The notes beneath the pieces are model-generated. The model made no database searches and was not told where the DNA came from. It saw only the letters and a program-made list of their open reading frames with translations. 64,000 bases of DNA, taken from contig NZ_JADE01000007.1 in the NCBI RefSeq assembly GCF_000518225.1, positions 1 through 64,000 on the forward strand, in the 5' to 3' direction. Shown here piece after piece: positions 16,909 through 25,862 of this stretch. A program made the translations under genes and the position numbers. This stretch comes from Helicobacter pametensis ATCC 51478. GTDB taxonomy: Bacteria; Campylobacterota; Campylobacteria; Campylobacterales; Helicobacteraceae. Every line of letters begins with the position of its first letter. The first letter of the stretch is position 1.

Positions 16909-17907
16909 TTATGCCTTAGGCTTAGATCCATCTTTTTGGATGATGACACTCATGCCGATTCTGAGATTGGGGATAGGTGTGATGGGCTTGGCATTGACTT
17001 CAAATGTTCTGACATCATAGCCTTTGTTGCTTGTCGTGCTTTTCCATGTCGCAAAATCTCCCATGACAGACACAAAAGTCACTTTGAAACTTGCCATTTG
17101 ATCAAGGGCGGGGATATAGGCTTGGAAGACTTTGTCTTTTGGATAATTTTTGAGCTCATCTTCAGTGATATTGAGTCGTAAATATGCCTCACTCATATCT
17201 GCTAAGAGCACCACGGGGAATCCACTAGGTGCAAGCTCTCCTTCATGAAGCAAAATATTGCTAACCTCTCCATCAGCAGGAGCTAAGACTTGAGAATCTT
17301 TGGCATAAGCTTCGACCTCGGCAACAGTGCCAGCAGCAGCTCTTTCTTTTTCTTCTACTGCACGCTTAGTCTCCTTGCTTGCTCCCTCAAGAGCAAGTTT
17401 ATATTGCTGATAGGCTGTGCTTTCTCTTAGTTTTGCACCTTCAAAATTGGCATAAGCCTCATCGCGTTTTTGGAGACTTACAACTCCGCTTTTATAAAGG
17501 CTTTCTACTCGTGTGTAAGTTTTTTCAGCAAGATCGCGCATAGTTTTTGCACTCAGCCACATATCTTTGGCAGAGATGATTTGCTGTTCTCTTGCACCCT
17601 TTTGAGTTTCTTCATTGAGAGCTTTTGCTGCCTCATAGCCTGCTTGGGCTTGCTGTAGCTTCGCCTCAAGTTCTGGAGAATAAATCATATAGATCAATTC
17701 TCCCTTTTTGACAAGCTGTCCCTTTTGGACATAGATCTCTGCAATTCTTCCAGCAATTTTGGAGGATACATTGTATTCGCGTGCTGCGATTTGGCCTTGG
17801 AGGATTTGGGGTTGGGGCTGATAGGCTTTTTGAAAACTTTTGGTAAGCCATACACCAATAGTGATGATGAGGATTCCTAAGATCGCAAGAGGGATGAATT
17901 TCTTCAT
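16909..17907 (-). CDS. HlyD-family periplasmic adaptor (membrane fusion protein)
   Basis: Bridges the inner-membrane permeases to the outer-membrane channel. The 332-residue protein has an N-terminal anchor helix (about 5-21), a first biotinyl-lipoyl half (GRIAEIYVQKGQLVKKGELI), a long alpha-helical hairpin (about 75-195), the second lipoyl half (VLAPADGEVSNILLHEGELA) and a beta-barrel domain. The start at 17907 is chosen over 17952 because a strong AAGGAG site precedes it and the anchor then begins properly. It is the second gene of the export operon, right after tolC. Confidence 0.9.
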   Translation of the reverse strand: MKKFIPLAILGILIITIGVWLTKSFQKAYQPQPQILQGQIAAREYNVSSKIAGRIAEIYVQKGQLVKKGELIYMIYSPELEAKLQQAQAGYEAAKALNEETQKGAREQQIISAKDMWLSAKTMRDLAEKTYTRVESLYKSGVVSLQKRDEAYANFEGAKLRESTAYQQYKLALEGASKETKRAVEEKERAAAGTVAEVEAYAKDSQVLAPADGEVSNILLHEGELAPSGFPVVLLADMSEAYLRLNITEDELKNYPKDKVFQAYIPALDQMASFKVTFVSVMGDFATWKSTTSNKGYDVRTFEVNAKPITPIPNLRIGMSVIIQKDGSKPKA

Positions 17908-17917
17908 AAAATCTCCT

Positions 17918-19270
17918 TTATTGATAGAGTTTGAAATCATTGATTGAATCACTTAGAGCCATTAGTTTGGCAATAGAGAGAATGTATTTGTATGCGATGC
18001 TTTTTTGTTCAATCTTGGCTTTTGAAAGCATATTGCGCGCATCGATGACTTGTGTGCTTGTTGCCATTCCTTGGGCAAAGGCTTTTTCTTGGAGCTTGAG
18101 ATTCTCTTGGGCGAGTGCGATGGAAGAGTTGAGCGTGAAATAGAGCTCTTTGGCATGCATGGCTTCTTTGTATGTTTTTTCGACAAGGAGTGAGATATCT
18201 TTGATTGCTTGTCTTTTGCGCTCAGAGATCTCAAGCTGAGCAATCTTGCTTGCTTGGTATTTTTGATATGAGCCTGTGTTATCCAAAAGAGGCATTTTGG
18301 CACCAATGCCAACAAACCAGCTAGGAAGTGAGCGCCCAAGAATGGAGTCGTGATCGTGGTAGCTGTAGTTTCCAAAAAGGGCAATTTGTGGGATAAATTT
18401 GGAGCGCTCAAGTTTGGTGACCTCTTGTGCTTGCTTGGTTTTGATGTCGATGATTTTGAGTGCTGGATATGAGGCTAAAGTGGTCTTAAGGATGGATTCT
18501 AGACTTAGTTTTTTGGCTGTTTGACTGATGAGTAGTTTGGCATCTGGGGTGTAGTTTTGTTTGGAATCAGAGAGGAGAGTTTGGAAAGCGAGTTTTGAGA
18601 TTTCTAGAGAATCTTTGGCTTTGAGTGTGTCGTTTTTAGCGCGATCATAGGCGACTTGAGCTGTGAGGGTTTCGATCTTAGCAATTTGTCCAGCTTTTTG
18701 AAGTTTGAGTGCATTTTCAAGGTGAATTTTGTGTCCTCTTTGGACATCTTGAAGGGTTTTGAGAATCTCTTGGTTGAGGAGCACACCATAATATACATTG
18801 GCTAGTTGTTCAAATGTAGAGAGTTTTTTGAGTCTGAGTGCTTCTTGTGCATCTTTGAGTGCGAGTTTTCCTAGATTGTTGGCTGCATAAATTGCCCCAC
18901 CTGCATAGAGTGGATAAATGATTTTGATGGAGGCTATGATGATGTTTTGATTGCTAAGATCTAGAGGGGTGAGATGATCAAGGATTTGTGAGGGGATAGG
19001 GATGGGGAGTGAGGGGTTGATGGATTGAATGCTGCTTTTGATGTCAAATTGGACAGGCGTCCCAAGATAGGCATAGGCTGCTGAAAGCTCTATTTTGGGG
19101 AGATAGAGCATAATATTGGCTTCTTGTAGTTTTTGTGCTTTTTGCGTGGCAATTTTGTCTGCTTGGATTGCGTGATTGTTTTGCTCTACAATCTTCCAAG
19201 CTTGCTGAAAGTCAAGAGGTGTGGAGAAAAGAGCAATGGTAGAAACCAAAAGAGAGACAAGATGTTTCAT
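17918..19270 (-). CDS. TolC-family outer-membrane efflux channel
   Basis: Outer-membrane duct of a tripartite exporter. The 450-residue protein has a signal peptide (about 1-16) and two repeats of the outer-membrane efflux domain, with long coiled helices and strands such as LYLPKIELSAAYAYLG and FIPQIALFGNYSY. It heads the operon tolC-hlyD-permease-permease. It matches H. pylori HP1489, the TolC homologue that is not in one of the three Hef RND operons, from memory. Confidence 0.9.
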   Translation of the reverse strand: MKHLVSLLVSTIALFSTPLDFQQAWKIVEQNNHAIQADKIATQKAQKLQEANIMLYLPKIELSAAYAYLGTPVQFDIKSSIQSINPSLPIPIPSQILDHLTPLDLSNQNIIIASIKIIYPLYAGGAIYAANNLGKLALKDAQEALRLKKLSTFEQLANVYYGVLLNQEILKTLQDVQRGHKIHLENALKLQKAGQIAKIETLTAQVAYDRAKNDTLKAKDSLEISKLAFQTLLSDSKQNYTPDAKLLISQTAKKLSLESILKTTLASYPALKIIDIKTKQAQEVTKLERSKFIPQIALFGNYSYHDHDSILGRSLPSWFVGIGAKMPLLDNTGSYQKYQASKIAQLEISERKRQAIKDISLLVEKTYKEAMHAKELYFTLNSSIALAQENLKLQEKAFAQGMATSTQVIDARNMLSKAKIEQKSIAYKYILSIAKLMALSDSINDFKLYQ

Positions 19271-19280
19271 ATTTGACTCC

Positions 19281-19634
19281 TCAAAGATTATCTAGTGGAA
19301 GATACTCTTGGATGATTTGTAGATACTCATCAAGGAAATAAATATTGCTCAATCCTAGATCAACAAGTTGAGTACCAACCCGTGCTGCTTCAAGTCCTCC
19401 ATTGCACACAAGGAGGATTTTGTCATCTGGATGCGCTAGACAAAACTCTCTTAAAGCTTCAAAATTTTCAAAATTGAGTGCTCCAGAGATATGGGGAGTG
19501 AGTGCAAAGACTTGGGGTGAGCGCACATCGATTATGTGATATTGCGTGCAGTCCAGATCTTCAAGCGATACCTTTTGTGCTTTGCTTGAGTGATTTTGGT
19601 TTTTGAGAATTTTTTTGAGAATATCCTTACTCAT
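19281..19634 (-). CDS. Rhodanese-like domain protein
   Basis: A single-domain rhodanese of 117 residues, possibly a sulfur carrier or sulfurtransferase. It has the typical YHIIDVRSPQVFA strand-loop and an active-site cysteine in LLVCNGGLEAARVG; that loop differs from the classical CRSGxR, so substrate or activity may differ. The ATG at 19634 has an AAGGG site and is preferred to the start 9 codons upstream. It ends 10 bp before tolC on the same strand and may share that transcript. Confidence 0.85.
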   Translation of the reverse strand: MSKDILKKILKNQNHSSKAQKVSLEDLDCTQYHIIDVRSPQVFALTPHISGALNFENFEALREFCLAHPDDKILLVCNGGLEAARVGTQLVDLGLSNIYFLDEYLQIIQEYLPLDNL

Positions 19635-19788
19635 TGAGTTCCCTTGCATCAAATGCATCATTGAGTTTCTTGCAAAAGATATATTTTATCACCGTGTTGC
19701 AAATAAGTTGCTATGAAAAACAGGATAAAAATATCGGTTATTGCCTTAAAATATAACATTCAAAATATGTATATCTTGTGGAGTTTGA

Positions 19789-22263
19789 ATGGCTGAGAAT
19801 TTGCTTGACCATAGTGAAGTTGTGGATATTTGTATTGATGATTCGATGAAAGAGAGTTATCTTGATTATTCGATGAGCGTGATTGTGGGGCGTGCATTGC
19901 CTGATGCTAAGGATGGCTTAAAACCTGTGCATCGTAGAATCTTATATGCAATGCATGAGCTTGGAGTAACCTCAAGGGCGGCATATAAAAAAAGTGCAAG
20001 AATCGTAGGGGATGTGATCGGTAAATATCATCCTCATGGAGATAGTGCAGTCTATGAGGCATTAGTGCGAATGGCGCAGGATTTTTCAATGCGTCTTGAG
20101 CTTGTAGATGGTCAAGGAAACTTTGGATCCATCGATGGAGATAATGCCGCAGCGATGCGTTACACAGAAGCAAGGATGACGCAGGCAAGTGAAGAGATTC
20201 TCAGAGATATTGAAAAAGATACTGTGGATTTTGTCCCTAACTATGATGACACTCTCAAAGAGCCCGATGTGCTTCCAAGTCGGATCCCAAATCTTCTCAT
20301 CAATGGATCAAGTGGGATTGCTGTGGGGATGGCGACATCTATTCCACCTCATAGAATCGATGAGATCATCGATGCTTTGGTGTTTGTCATCGATCATAAA
20401 GATTGTGAGCTTGAAGATGTGATGGATTTTGTCAAGGGGCCAGATTTTCCGACAGGGGGGATTATTTTTGGCAAACAGGGGATCATTGAGGCCTATCGCA
20501 CAGGGCGAGGACGCATCAAGGTGCGAGCCAAAGTGCATATTGAGACAAGCAAAAATAAAGATGTGATTGTGATTGATGAGGTGCCTTATCAAGTCAATAA
20601 AGCACGCCTTGTAGAGCAAATTTCTGAACTTGCCAAAGAAAAAGTGATTGATGGGATCGCAGAAGTGAGAGATGAATCAGATCGTGAGGGGATTCGCGTC
20701 GTGATTGAGCTTAAGCGTGATGCGATGAGTGAGATTGTGCTTAATCATCTCTACAAATCTACAGCGATGGAAACTACATTTGGAATCATCTTACTTGCCA
20801 TTCACAATAAAGAGCCAAAGATCTTCACTTTGATGGAGCTTTTGAAGCTTTTCATCTCTCATCGCAAAACAATTGTGATTAGAAGAACGATTTTTGAACT
20901 TGAAAAAGCCAAGGCAAGAGCTCATATTTTAGAAGGTCTAAAAATCGCACTAGATCACATTGATGAAGTGATCAAAATCATTCGTGCAAGTAAAGATAGT
21001 GAAGAAGCAAAAAATGCATTGATGGAGCGATTTGGACTCTCTGAGCTTCAAAGTAAAGCAATTTTGGAGATGAGGCTTCAACGCCTTACGGGCTTAGAGC
21101 GAGATAAGATCGAGCAAGAGTATGCTGAGCTTTTGGCTCAAATTGAATATCTCAACTCTATTTTGAGAAGTGAAGAAAAGCTCAATGAAATCATCAAAGC
21201 TGAACTTCTTGAGGTCAAAGAAAAATTTAGTTCCCCAAGAAAAACAGAGCTTGAAGATGATTATGATGCCATTGATATTGAAGATCTAATCCCCAATGAA
21301 AAAGTCGTTGTCACCATGAGTCATCGAGGCTATGTCAAGCGTGTCCCACTCAAAACCTATGAGAAGCAAAATCGCGGAGGCAAAGGAAAAATGAGTGGAA
21401 ATACTCATGATGATGATTTCATAGAATCATTCTTTGTAGCCAATGCACATGACACGATTATGTTTGTGACAAATCGTGGTCAGCTTTATTGGCTCAAGGT
21501 CTATAAGATCCCTGAAGCTGGACGCACAGCGATTGGGAAGGCTGTGGTCAATCTCATTCAGATTCAACAAGATGAAAAAATTATGGCAACAATCACTACA
21601 AGTGATTTTGATGAGAATAAATCGCTTGTGTTCTTTACACGCAATGGAATCGTGAAGAGGACAAATCTAAGCGAATATAGCAATATTCGAAGTGTTGGTG
21701 TGAGGGCCATCAATTTGGATGAAGATGATGAACTTGTGACAGCCAAGATTATCACAAGTGAAGTCAAAGAGCTGTTTATCGCAACTTATGAGGGGATGTG
21801 TATCCGCTTTGGCGTGGATGATGTGAGAGAGATTGGGCGTGTGGCACGAGGGGTGACGGGAATAAGATTTAAAAATAGCGGAGACTATGTTGTGGGGGCT
21901 GTGACGATTGCTAGTGATGAGGATAAGCTTCTTACAGTGAGTGAGAAAGGGATCGGAAAGCAAACCACGGCTCAATCTTATCGCTTGCAAAGCCGTGGCG
22001 GAAAAGGAGTGATTGTCATGAAACTCACTTCTAAGACAGGGAAACTTGTCAGTGTGGTCAATGTCAATGATGAGAATATGGATTTGATGGTGCTTACAAG
22101 CAGTGGAAAAATGATTCGTGTGGATACTCAAGCAATCCGTGAAGCTGGACGCAACACAAGTGGGGTGAAAATCGTCAATGTTGCTGGAGAAAAAGTGGCT
22201 TATGCAAGCCAGTGTCCCAAAGAAGAAAAAGATGAAGAACTGCTAGAGGATGAAGAAGGCTAA
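19789..22263 (+). CDS. gyrA: DNA gyrase subunit A
   Basis: Breakage-reunion subunit of gyrase, which introduces negative supercoils. The 824-residue protein has the catalytic tyrosine Y125 ([11 protein letters not shown]) and a C-terminal beta-pinwheel with the GyrA box QNRGGKGK at about 524-531. In the quinolone region it reads [15 protein letters not shown]: Ser86 aligns with E. coli Ser83 (sensitive type), while Glu90 replaces the usual Asp87, probably natural variation. A GGAG site precedes the ATG. It is followed by an overlapping small gene and flgR, the order found in H. pylori (HP0701-HP0703, from memory). Confidence 0.97.
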   Translation: MAENLLDHSEVVDICIDDSMKESYLDYSMSVIVGRALPDAKDGLKPVHRRILYAMHELGVTSRAAYKKSARIVGDVIGKYHPHGDSAVYEALVRMAQDFSMRLELVDGQGNFGSIDGDNAAAMRYTEARMTQASEEILRDIEKDTVDFVPNYDDTLKEPDVLPSRIPNLLINGSSGIAVGMATSIPPHRIDEIIDALVFVIDHKDCELEDVMDFVKGPDFPTGGIIFGKQGIIEAYRTGRGRIKVRAKVHIETSKNKDVIVIDEVPYQVNKARLVEQISELAKEKVIDGIAEVRDESDREGIRVVIELKRDAMSEIVLNHLYKSTAMETTFGIILLAIHNKEPKIFTLMELLKLFISHRKTIVIRRTIFELEKAKARAHILEGLKIALDHIDEVIKIIRASKDSEEAKNALMERFGLSELQSKAILEMRLQRLTGLERDKIEQEYAELLAQIEYLNSILRSEEKLNEIIKAELLEVKEKFSSPRKTELEDDYDAIDIEDLIPNEKVVVTMSHRGYVKRVPLKTYEKQNRGGKGKMSGNTHDDDFIESFFVANAHDTIMFVTNRGQLYWLKVYKIPEAGRTAIGKAVVNLIQIQQDEKIMATITTSDFDENKSLVFFTRNGIVKRTNLSEYSNIRSVGVRAINLDEDDELVTAKIITSEVKELFIATYEGMCIRFGVDDVREIGRVARGVTGIRFKNSGDYVVGAVTIASDEDKLLTVSEKGIGKQTTAQSYRLQSRGGKGVIVMKLTSKTGKLVSVVNVNDENMDLMVLTSSGKMIRVDTQAIREAGRNTSGVKIVNVAGEKVAYASQCPKEEKDEELLEDEEG

Positions 22264-22678
22264 TCTGATCTTTTGGGGTTTGATGTGTTGGGGAGTCGGG
22301 CTAGGGGGGGAGGAGTTTATGATTTCTTATCGGGCAAAGATCAAAAATACTTTGTTTGTCGGTGAGGAGTATCGCGTCTCAAAAGTGATCGATTCTAAAG
22401 GCACACGAGGATTGAAAGATGGGAGTTTCAAGGTCTTTGGTGTGTGTCATTTGACTCCCAAAATGTCTTTGGAAAAAAAGGAAATTGGGAGATTTCTGAA
22501 GGAGAATCAGGAGGGGGTTTTGGAATGTCTGTATGCAAGTGGGGTGAAAATCACTGATAATGTAGTGATGAGGGATTTACAGGCGCGTAGCAAAACAATT
22601 CTTGCAATCCCACCAAGACGAGTGATCGCATCTCTTAAAGATGGGATAGTCGAGCTTAAGATATTGGAGAAAAGATGA
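22250..22678 (+). CDS. Small exported protein between gyrA and flgR
   Basis: Function not recognised. The 142-residue product starts with a signal peptide (about residues 1-20), so it is probably periplasmic. The mature part is mixed alpha/beta without a known motif. It overlaps the end of gyrA by 14 bp and flgR by 4 bp, placing it between gyrase and the flagellar regulator. A conserved gene in this place in H. pylori is HP0702, from memory. A G7 tract (22304-22310) lies inside the signal-peptide codons, where slippage would switch the frame. Confidence 0.75.
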   Translation: MKKANLIFWGLMCWGVGLGGEEFMISYRAKIKNTLFVGEEYRVSKVIDSKGTRGLKDGSFKVFGVCHLTPKMSLEKKEIGRFLKENQEGVLECLYASGVKITDNVVMRDLQARSKTILAIPPRRVIASLKDGIVELKILEKR

Positions 22679-23985
22679 AAATTGCAGTGATTGAAGATGA
22701 TATCAATTTGAGAAAGGCTCTTGAGATTTCACTCAAAGATTATCCAGAGTTTGAAGTGGAGCTCTTTAAGGGGCCAAAGGATGCACTCAAAAAACTAGAT
22801 GAGAGTTTTGATTTGATCATTACAGATATCAATATGCCTCAAATGGATGGATTGGATTTTTTAAGTCAGCTTGGGGGCAAATATGAGGCAATCGTGATCA
22901 CTGCCAACGCCTCTGTCAATAATGCAATCAAGGCTATTAGACTTGGAGTCAAAGACTTTTTGACAAAGCCTTTTGAGATCGAAGATCTTGTGAGTGCGAT
23001 TCGCAAAAATAAAAAAATCCAAGATGTTTTGCAGACAAAACCAGCCAAACCCAATAAAACAATCAAGCAAGCTGATTTTATCGCTTCATCACAGGCTCTT
23101 GAAATCGCCAAGACAAAGGCGTTGAGAGTCGCACCCACACACGCAAGCGTGATGCTTCTTGGAGCAAGCGGGGTGGGCAAGGAAGTATTTGCTCATTTTA
23201 TCCATAAGAATTCTCCAAGAGCCTCATCTCCTTTTGTAGCGATCAATATGGCCGCAATCCCTGAGCATTTGCTTGAATCTGAGCTTTTTGGCTATGAAAA
23301 AGGAGCATTTACTGATGCAACTGCGACCAAAAAAGGATTGTTTGAAGAAGCAAATGGAGGGAGTATTTTTCTAGATGAAATTGGAGATATGCCCATCAAT
23401 TTGCAAGCTAAGCTCTTAAGGGCCTTGCAGGAGCAAGAAATCGTGCGTTTGGGGAGTGCAAAGCCTATCAAAATTGATGTGCGCGTAATTTGTGCGACTA
23501 ATGTGCAGATAGAAGAAAAAATCGCCAACAAAGAATTTAGAGAAGATTTATTTTTCCGTCTCAATACGATGCCCATCTCTATCCCTCCGCTCAAAGATCG
23601 CCAAGAAGAAATTTTGCCTTTGGCTGAGTGGAAGCTTGCTAGCGTGTGTGAGCAGTATGACTTCTCTGCCAAAACATTCTCAGAATCTGCTCAAAAAGCA
23701 CTTTTAGATTATGCTTGGCCTGGAAATATTAGAGAGTTACTTTCTGTTGTGGAGAGGGCTGGGATTTTGAGTGATGGGGATGTGGTGCAAGAGGAAGATT
23801 TGTGCTTGCAAGTGCGTAATGAAGTGTTTTTTGGAACAAAGCAAGAAAAGAGGGTTGAGAATCTTGAAAAAGAATTGATCCTTGAGGTGCTTTTGGAGAC
23901 AGGGGGTGATTTGCAGAGGGCTAGTGAAATGCTTGGTATGAGTCTTGAGGTGCTTAAAAGCAAAAAAGCGAGATATGGAGTATGA
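22675..23985 (+). CDS. flgR: Sigma-54-dependent flagellar response regulator FlgR
   Basis: NtrC-type activator that, once phosphorylated by FlgS, turns on sigma-54 promoters of the hook and rod genes. Receiver domain at about 1-115 with phospho-acceptor D51; AAA+ domain at about 135-365 with Walker A GASGVGKE (163-170) and a GAFTDA loop (210-215) in place of the usual GAFTGA; C-terminal stretch at about 395-436 that fits a Fis-like helix-turn-helix (VLLETGGDLQRASEMLGMS). H. pylori FlgR is about 381 residues and lacks that last domain, so this longer 436-residue form is closer to the Campylobacter type. rpoN is also in this window. Confidence 0.92.
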   Translation: MKIAVIEDDINLRKALEISLKDYPEFEVELFKGPKDALKKLDESFDLIITDINMPQMDGLDFLSQLGGKYEAIVITANASVNNAIKAIRLGVKDFLTKPFEIEDLVSAIRKNKKIQDVLQTKPAKPNKTIKQADFIASSQALEIAKTKALRVAPTHASVMLLGASGVGKEVFAHFIHKNSPRASSPFVAINMAAIPEHLLESELFGYEKGAFTDATATKKGLFEEANGGSIFLDEIGDMPINLQAKLLRALQEQEIVRLGSAKPIKIDVRVICATNVQIEEKIANKEFREDLFFRLNTMPISIPPLKDRQEEILPLAEWKLASVCEQYDFSAKTFSESAQKALLDYAWPGNIRELLSVVERAGILSDGDVVQEEDLCLQVRNEVFFGTKQEKRVENLEKELILEVLLETGGDLQRASEMLGMSLEVLKSKKARYGV

Positions 23986-23995
23986 GAGAATATTG

Positions 23996-24005
23996 CCCCC
24001 CCCCC
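23996..24005 (+). repeat. C10 homopolymer between convergent flgR and ctb
   Basis: Ten consecutive C bases lie in the 35-bp gap between the stop codons of flgR (rightward) and the globin gene (leftward). The tract is outside both reading frames. Homopolymeric C/G tracts of this length are usually unstable in Helicobacter. Here a length change could affect only 3' ends or termination. Confidence 0.95.
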
Positions 24006-24020
24006 TATTTTTGATAAGTC

Positions 24021-24407
24021 TTAAGATTGTTGATGCATATAGATCATACTTTGGAATCTCTGTGCGATCATTTGTGCTCTTGTGAGGATTGCTTTGGCTG
24101 GTCCTTCTGTAAAAACCACATTGAGACTTTCTTCAAACAAACTGAGCCATAGGGCAAAAAATTCTTGAGGAAATGGAGGAAGATCGATATGAGTTTTGAG
24201 GGGTTGGCCACTATAGTTTCCACTTCCAAGAAGCATTCCTTCCCAAAAGCTTGCAATTTTTGCTTTATGATGTTCCCATTCTTCATCGCTTGTACCAATC
24301 TGACTATTAAAAAGATCCCCCAATCCATTTTTGTCATTCCTGATTTTTGTGTAAAACACATCCATAAGCTTGCCAATGGCCTCAATTGTAATTTCTTGAT
24401 TTTTCAT
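24021..24407 (-). CDS. ctb: Group III truncated haemoglobin, Ctb-like
   Basis: A small cytoplasmic haem protein; its C. jejuni relative Ctb affects oxygen handling and is induced by nitrosative stress. The 128-residue sequence has the group III pattern: Tyr19 at position B10, the IGTSDEEWEHHKAKI segment, WEGMLLGSGNYSGQPL, the proximal His73 followed by DLPPFP, and WLSLFEESL carrying the G8 tryptophan. An AAGGA site lies upstream of the ATG. It stands alone, convergent with flgR and 45 bp downstream of cysS. No NssR-like regulator is nearby. Confidence 0.92.
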   Translation of the reverse strand: MKNQEITIEAIGKLMDVFYTKIRNDKNGLGDLFNSQIGTSDEEWEHHKAKIASFWEGMLLGSGNYSGQPLKTHIDLPPFPQEFFALWLSLFEESLNVVFTEGPAKAILTRAQMIAQRFQSMIYMHQQS

Positions 24408-24452
24408 TAGGAATCCTTGAATTGAAATAAAGGCTCCTTATATCATAGAGAA

Positions 24453-25862
24453 TCAAATTTTTTCCCAAATTGTTCCCTCACTTGTATCAAGAAGAGCGAT
24501 CCCCTCTTCTTCGAGCTTTTTGCGAATCAAGTCGGCTAGATTGTAGTCTTTGGCTTTCTTGGCTTGAAGTCTTAGGGCGATTTGCTCTTGGATGTAGAGT
24601 TTTTGCTCTGGGCTTAAGCCAAGCTGAAAGTATTCAATCGCATCCATTTCTCCAATCCCAAGCAAGTGGCTGATTAGTTCAAGATTGGCACAAATCTGTG
24701 CCTTGAGTTCTTTGTCTTTTGGATATTGATCCAAAGATTCGTTGCTTTCTTTGATCATTTGTTCAATCACACTGAGTGCAAGTGAGATATTGAGATCATC
24801 GCTTAGTGCTTCCAAGAGATTTTGTGAGAATTGCGTCATAGCTTTGGATGATTGGATTGAGTTGAGGCGTTTTTTGAGGCGATAGAGTTTGTCCAATCTT
24901 TTTTTGCTAGCAAGCAAATCTTCCTCGCTGAAGTCAAAATTGGCTCGATAGTGCGTGCCAAGCAAATAATTACGAACGATCTCGCCATGATAGTGCTTGA
25001 GCACATCTTTGAGAAAAAAGCTATTACCCAAGCTTTTGCTCATTTTTTCACCATTGATTGTGACAAAACCATTGTGAATCCAATACTTAGCAAGCTCTCT
25101 TTTGGTGGCACAGCGTGTTTGACTTGCTTCATTTTCATGATGAGGAAAAAGAAGATCTGCGCCCCCAGCATGAATATCAATCGCATAGTCACCATTTTGA
25201 TAGGCAAGATGTTTTTCAATCATTGCAGAACACTCTATATGCCATCCTGGACGCCCTTTGCCAAATGGACTTGCATAACCGATATCATGCTCACCCTTAT
25301 AGGCTTTCCAAAGCACAAAATCACGGTGTGATTTTTTTCCCTCTTCATCTTGGATGCGTGATCTAGTTTCCAAATCTTCTCCTCGATGACTGAGTGTTCC
25401 ATAGAGAGAATCTTTTGTGCTATCTAGATAAATATCTCCATTAGAAGTTTGATAGGCATGCTGGGATTCAAGCAAGGTGGTGATGAGTGCATGCATCTCA
25501 TCAAGATTCTGAGTGGCTTTGGGTTGAATGTCTGCTGGCAAGACATTGATAGCAGACATATCTTCAAGATAGGATTGGATGTAGTATTGTGTGATTTCTT
25601 CAAGTGATTTTTGGGTGTCTTGGTATTTTTTGATGATTTTGTCATCAATATCTGTGAAGTTTTTAGCAAAGCTGACTTCATACCCCAATGCCAAAAAAAG
25701 CCTTCTCCACAAATCAAAGGCAATCGAGCTTCTTGCATGCCCCAAATGAGCATGATCATAGACAGTTGGCCCACAGACATAGAATGTGACTTTTCCTTCT
25801 TGTATGGGGACAAAGGGAAGTTTGCGTTTTTGAGAGCTATCAAAGAGTTGGAGTGTTTTCAT
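24453..25862 (-). CDS. cysS: Cysteinyl-tRNA synthetase
   Basis: Charges tRNA-Cys; a zinc-containing class I synthetase. The 469-residue protein has zinc ligand C30 in FYVCGPTVYD, the HIGH-type motif HLGH (39-42), further zinc ligands in HIECSAM and HHENE, and GEKMSKSLGN as the KMSKS loop. It overlaps the murJ stop by 4 bp, with an AAGGA site inside the end of murJ. The murJ-cysS order is as in H. pylori (HP0885-HP0886, from memory). Confidence 0.96.
   Translation of the reverse strand: MKTLQLFDSSQKRKLPFVPIQEGKVTFYVCGPTVYDHAHLGHARSSIAFDLWRRLFLALGYEVSFAKNFTDIDDKIIKKYQDTQKSLEEITQYYIQSYLEDMSAINVLPADIQPKATQNLDEMHALITTLLESQHAYQTSNGDIYLDSTKDSLYGTLSHRGEDLETRSRIQDEEGKKSHRDFVLWKAYKGEHDIGYASPFGKGRPGWHIECSAMIEKHLAYQNGDYAIDIHAGGADLLFPHHENEASQTRCATKRELAKYWIHNGFVTINGEKMSKSLGNSFFLKDVLKHYHGEIVRNYLLGTHYRANFDFSEEDLLASKKRLDKLYRLKKRLNSIQSSKAMTQFSQNLLEALSDDLNISLALSVIEQMIKESNESLDQYPKDKELKAQICANLELISHLLGIGEMDAIEYFQLGLSPEQKLYIQEQIALRLQAKKAKDYNLADLIRKKLEEEGIALLDTSEGTIWEKI

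Noticed and set aside
20030-20070. Quinolone resistance change in GyrA (Glu90)
   Set aside because: The key serine is present, and Asp-to-Glu at the second position is conservative and may be natural in this lineage.
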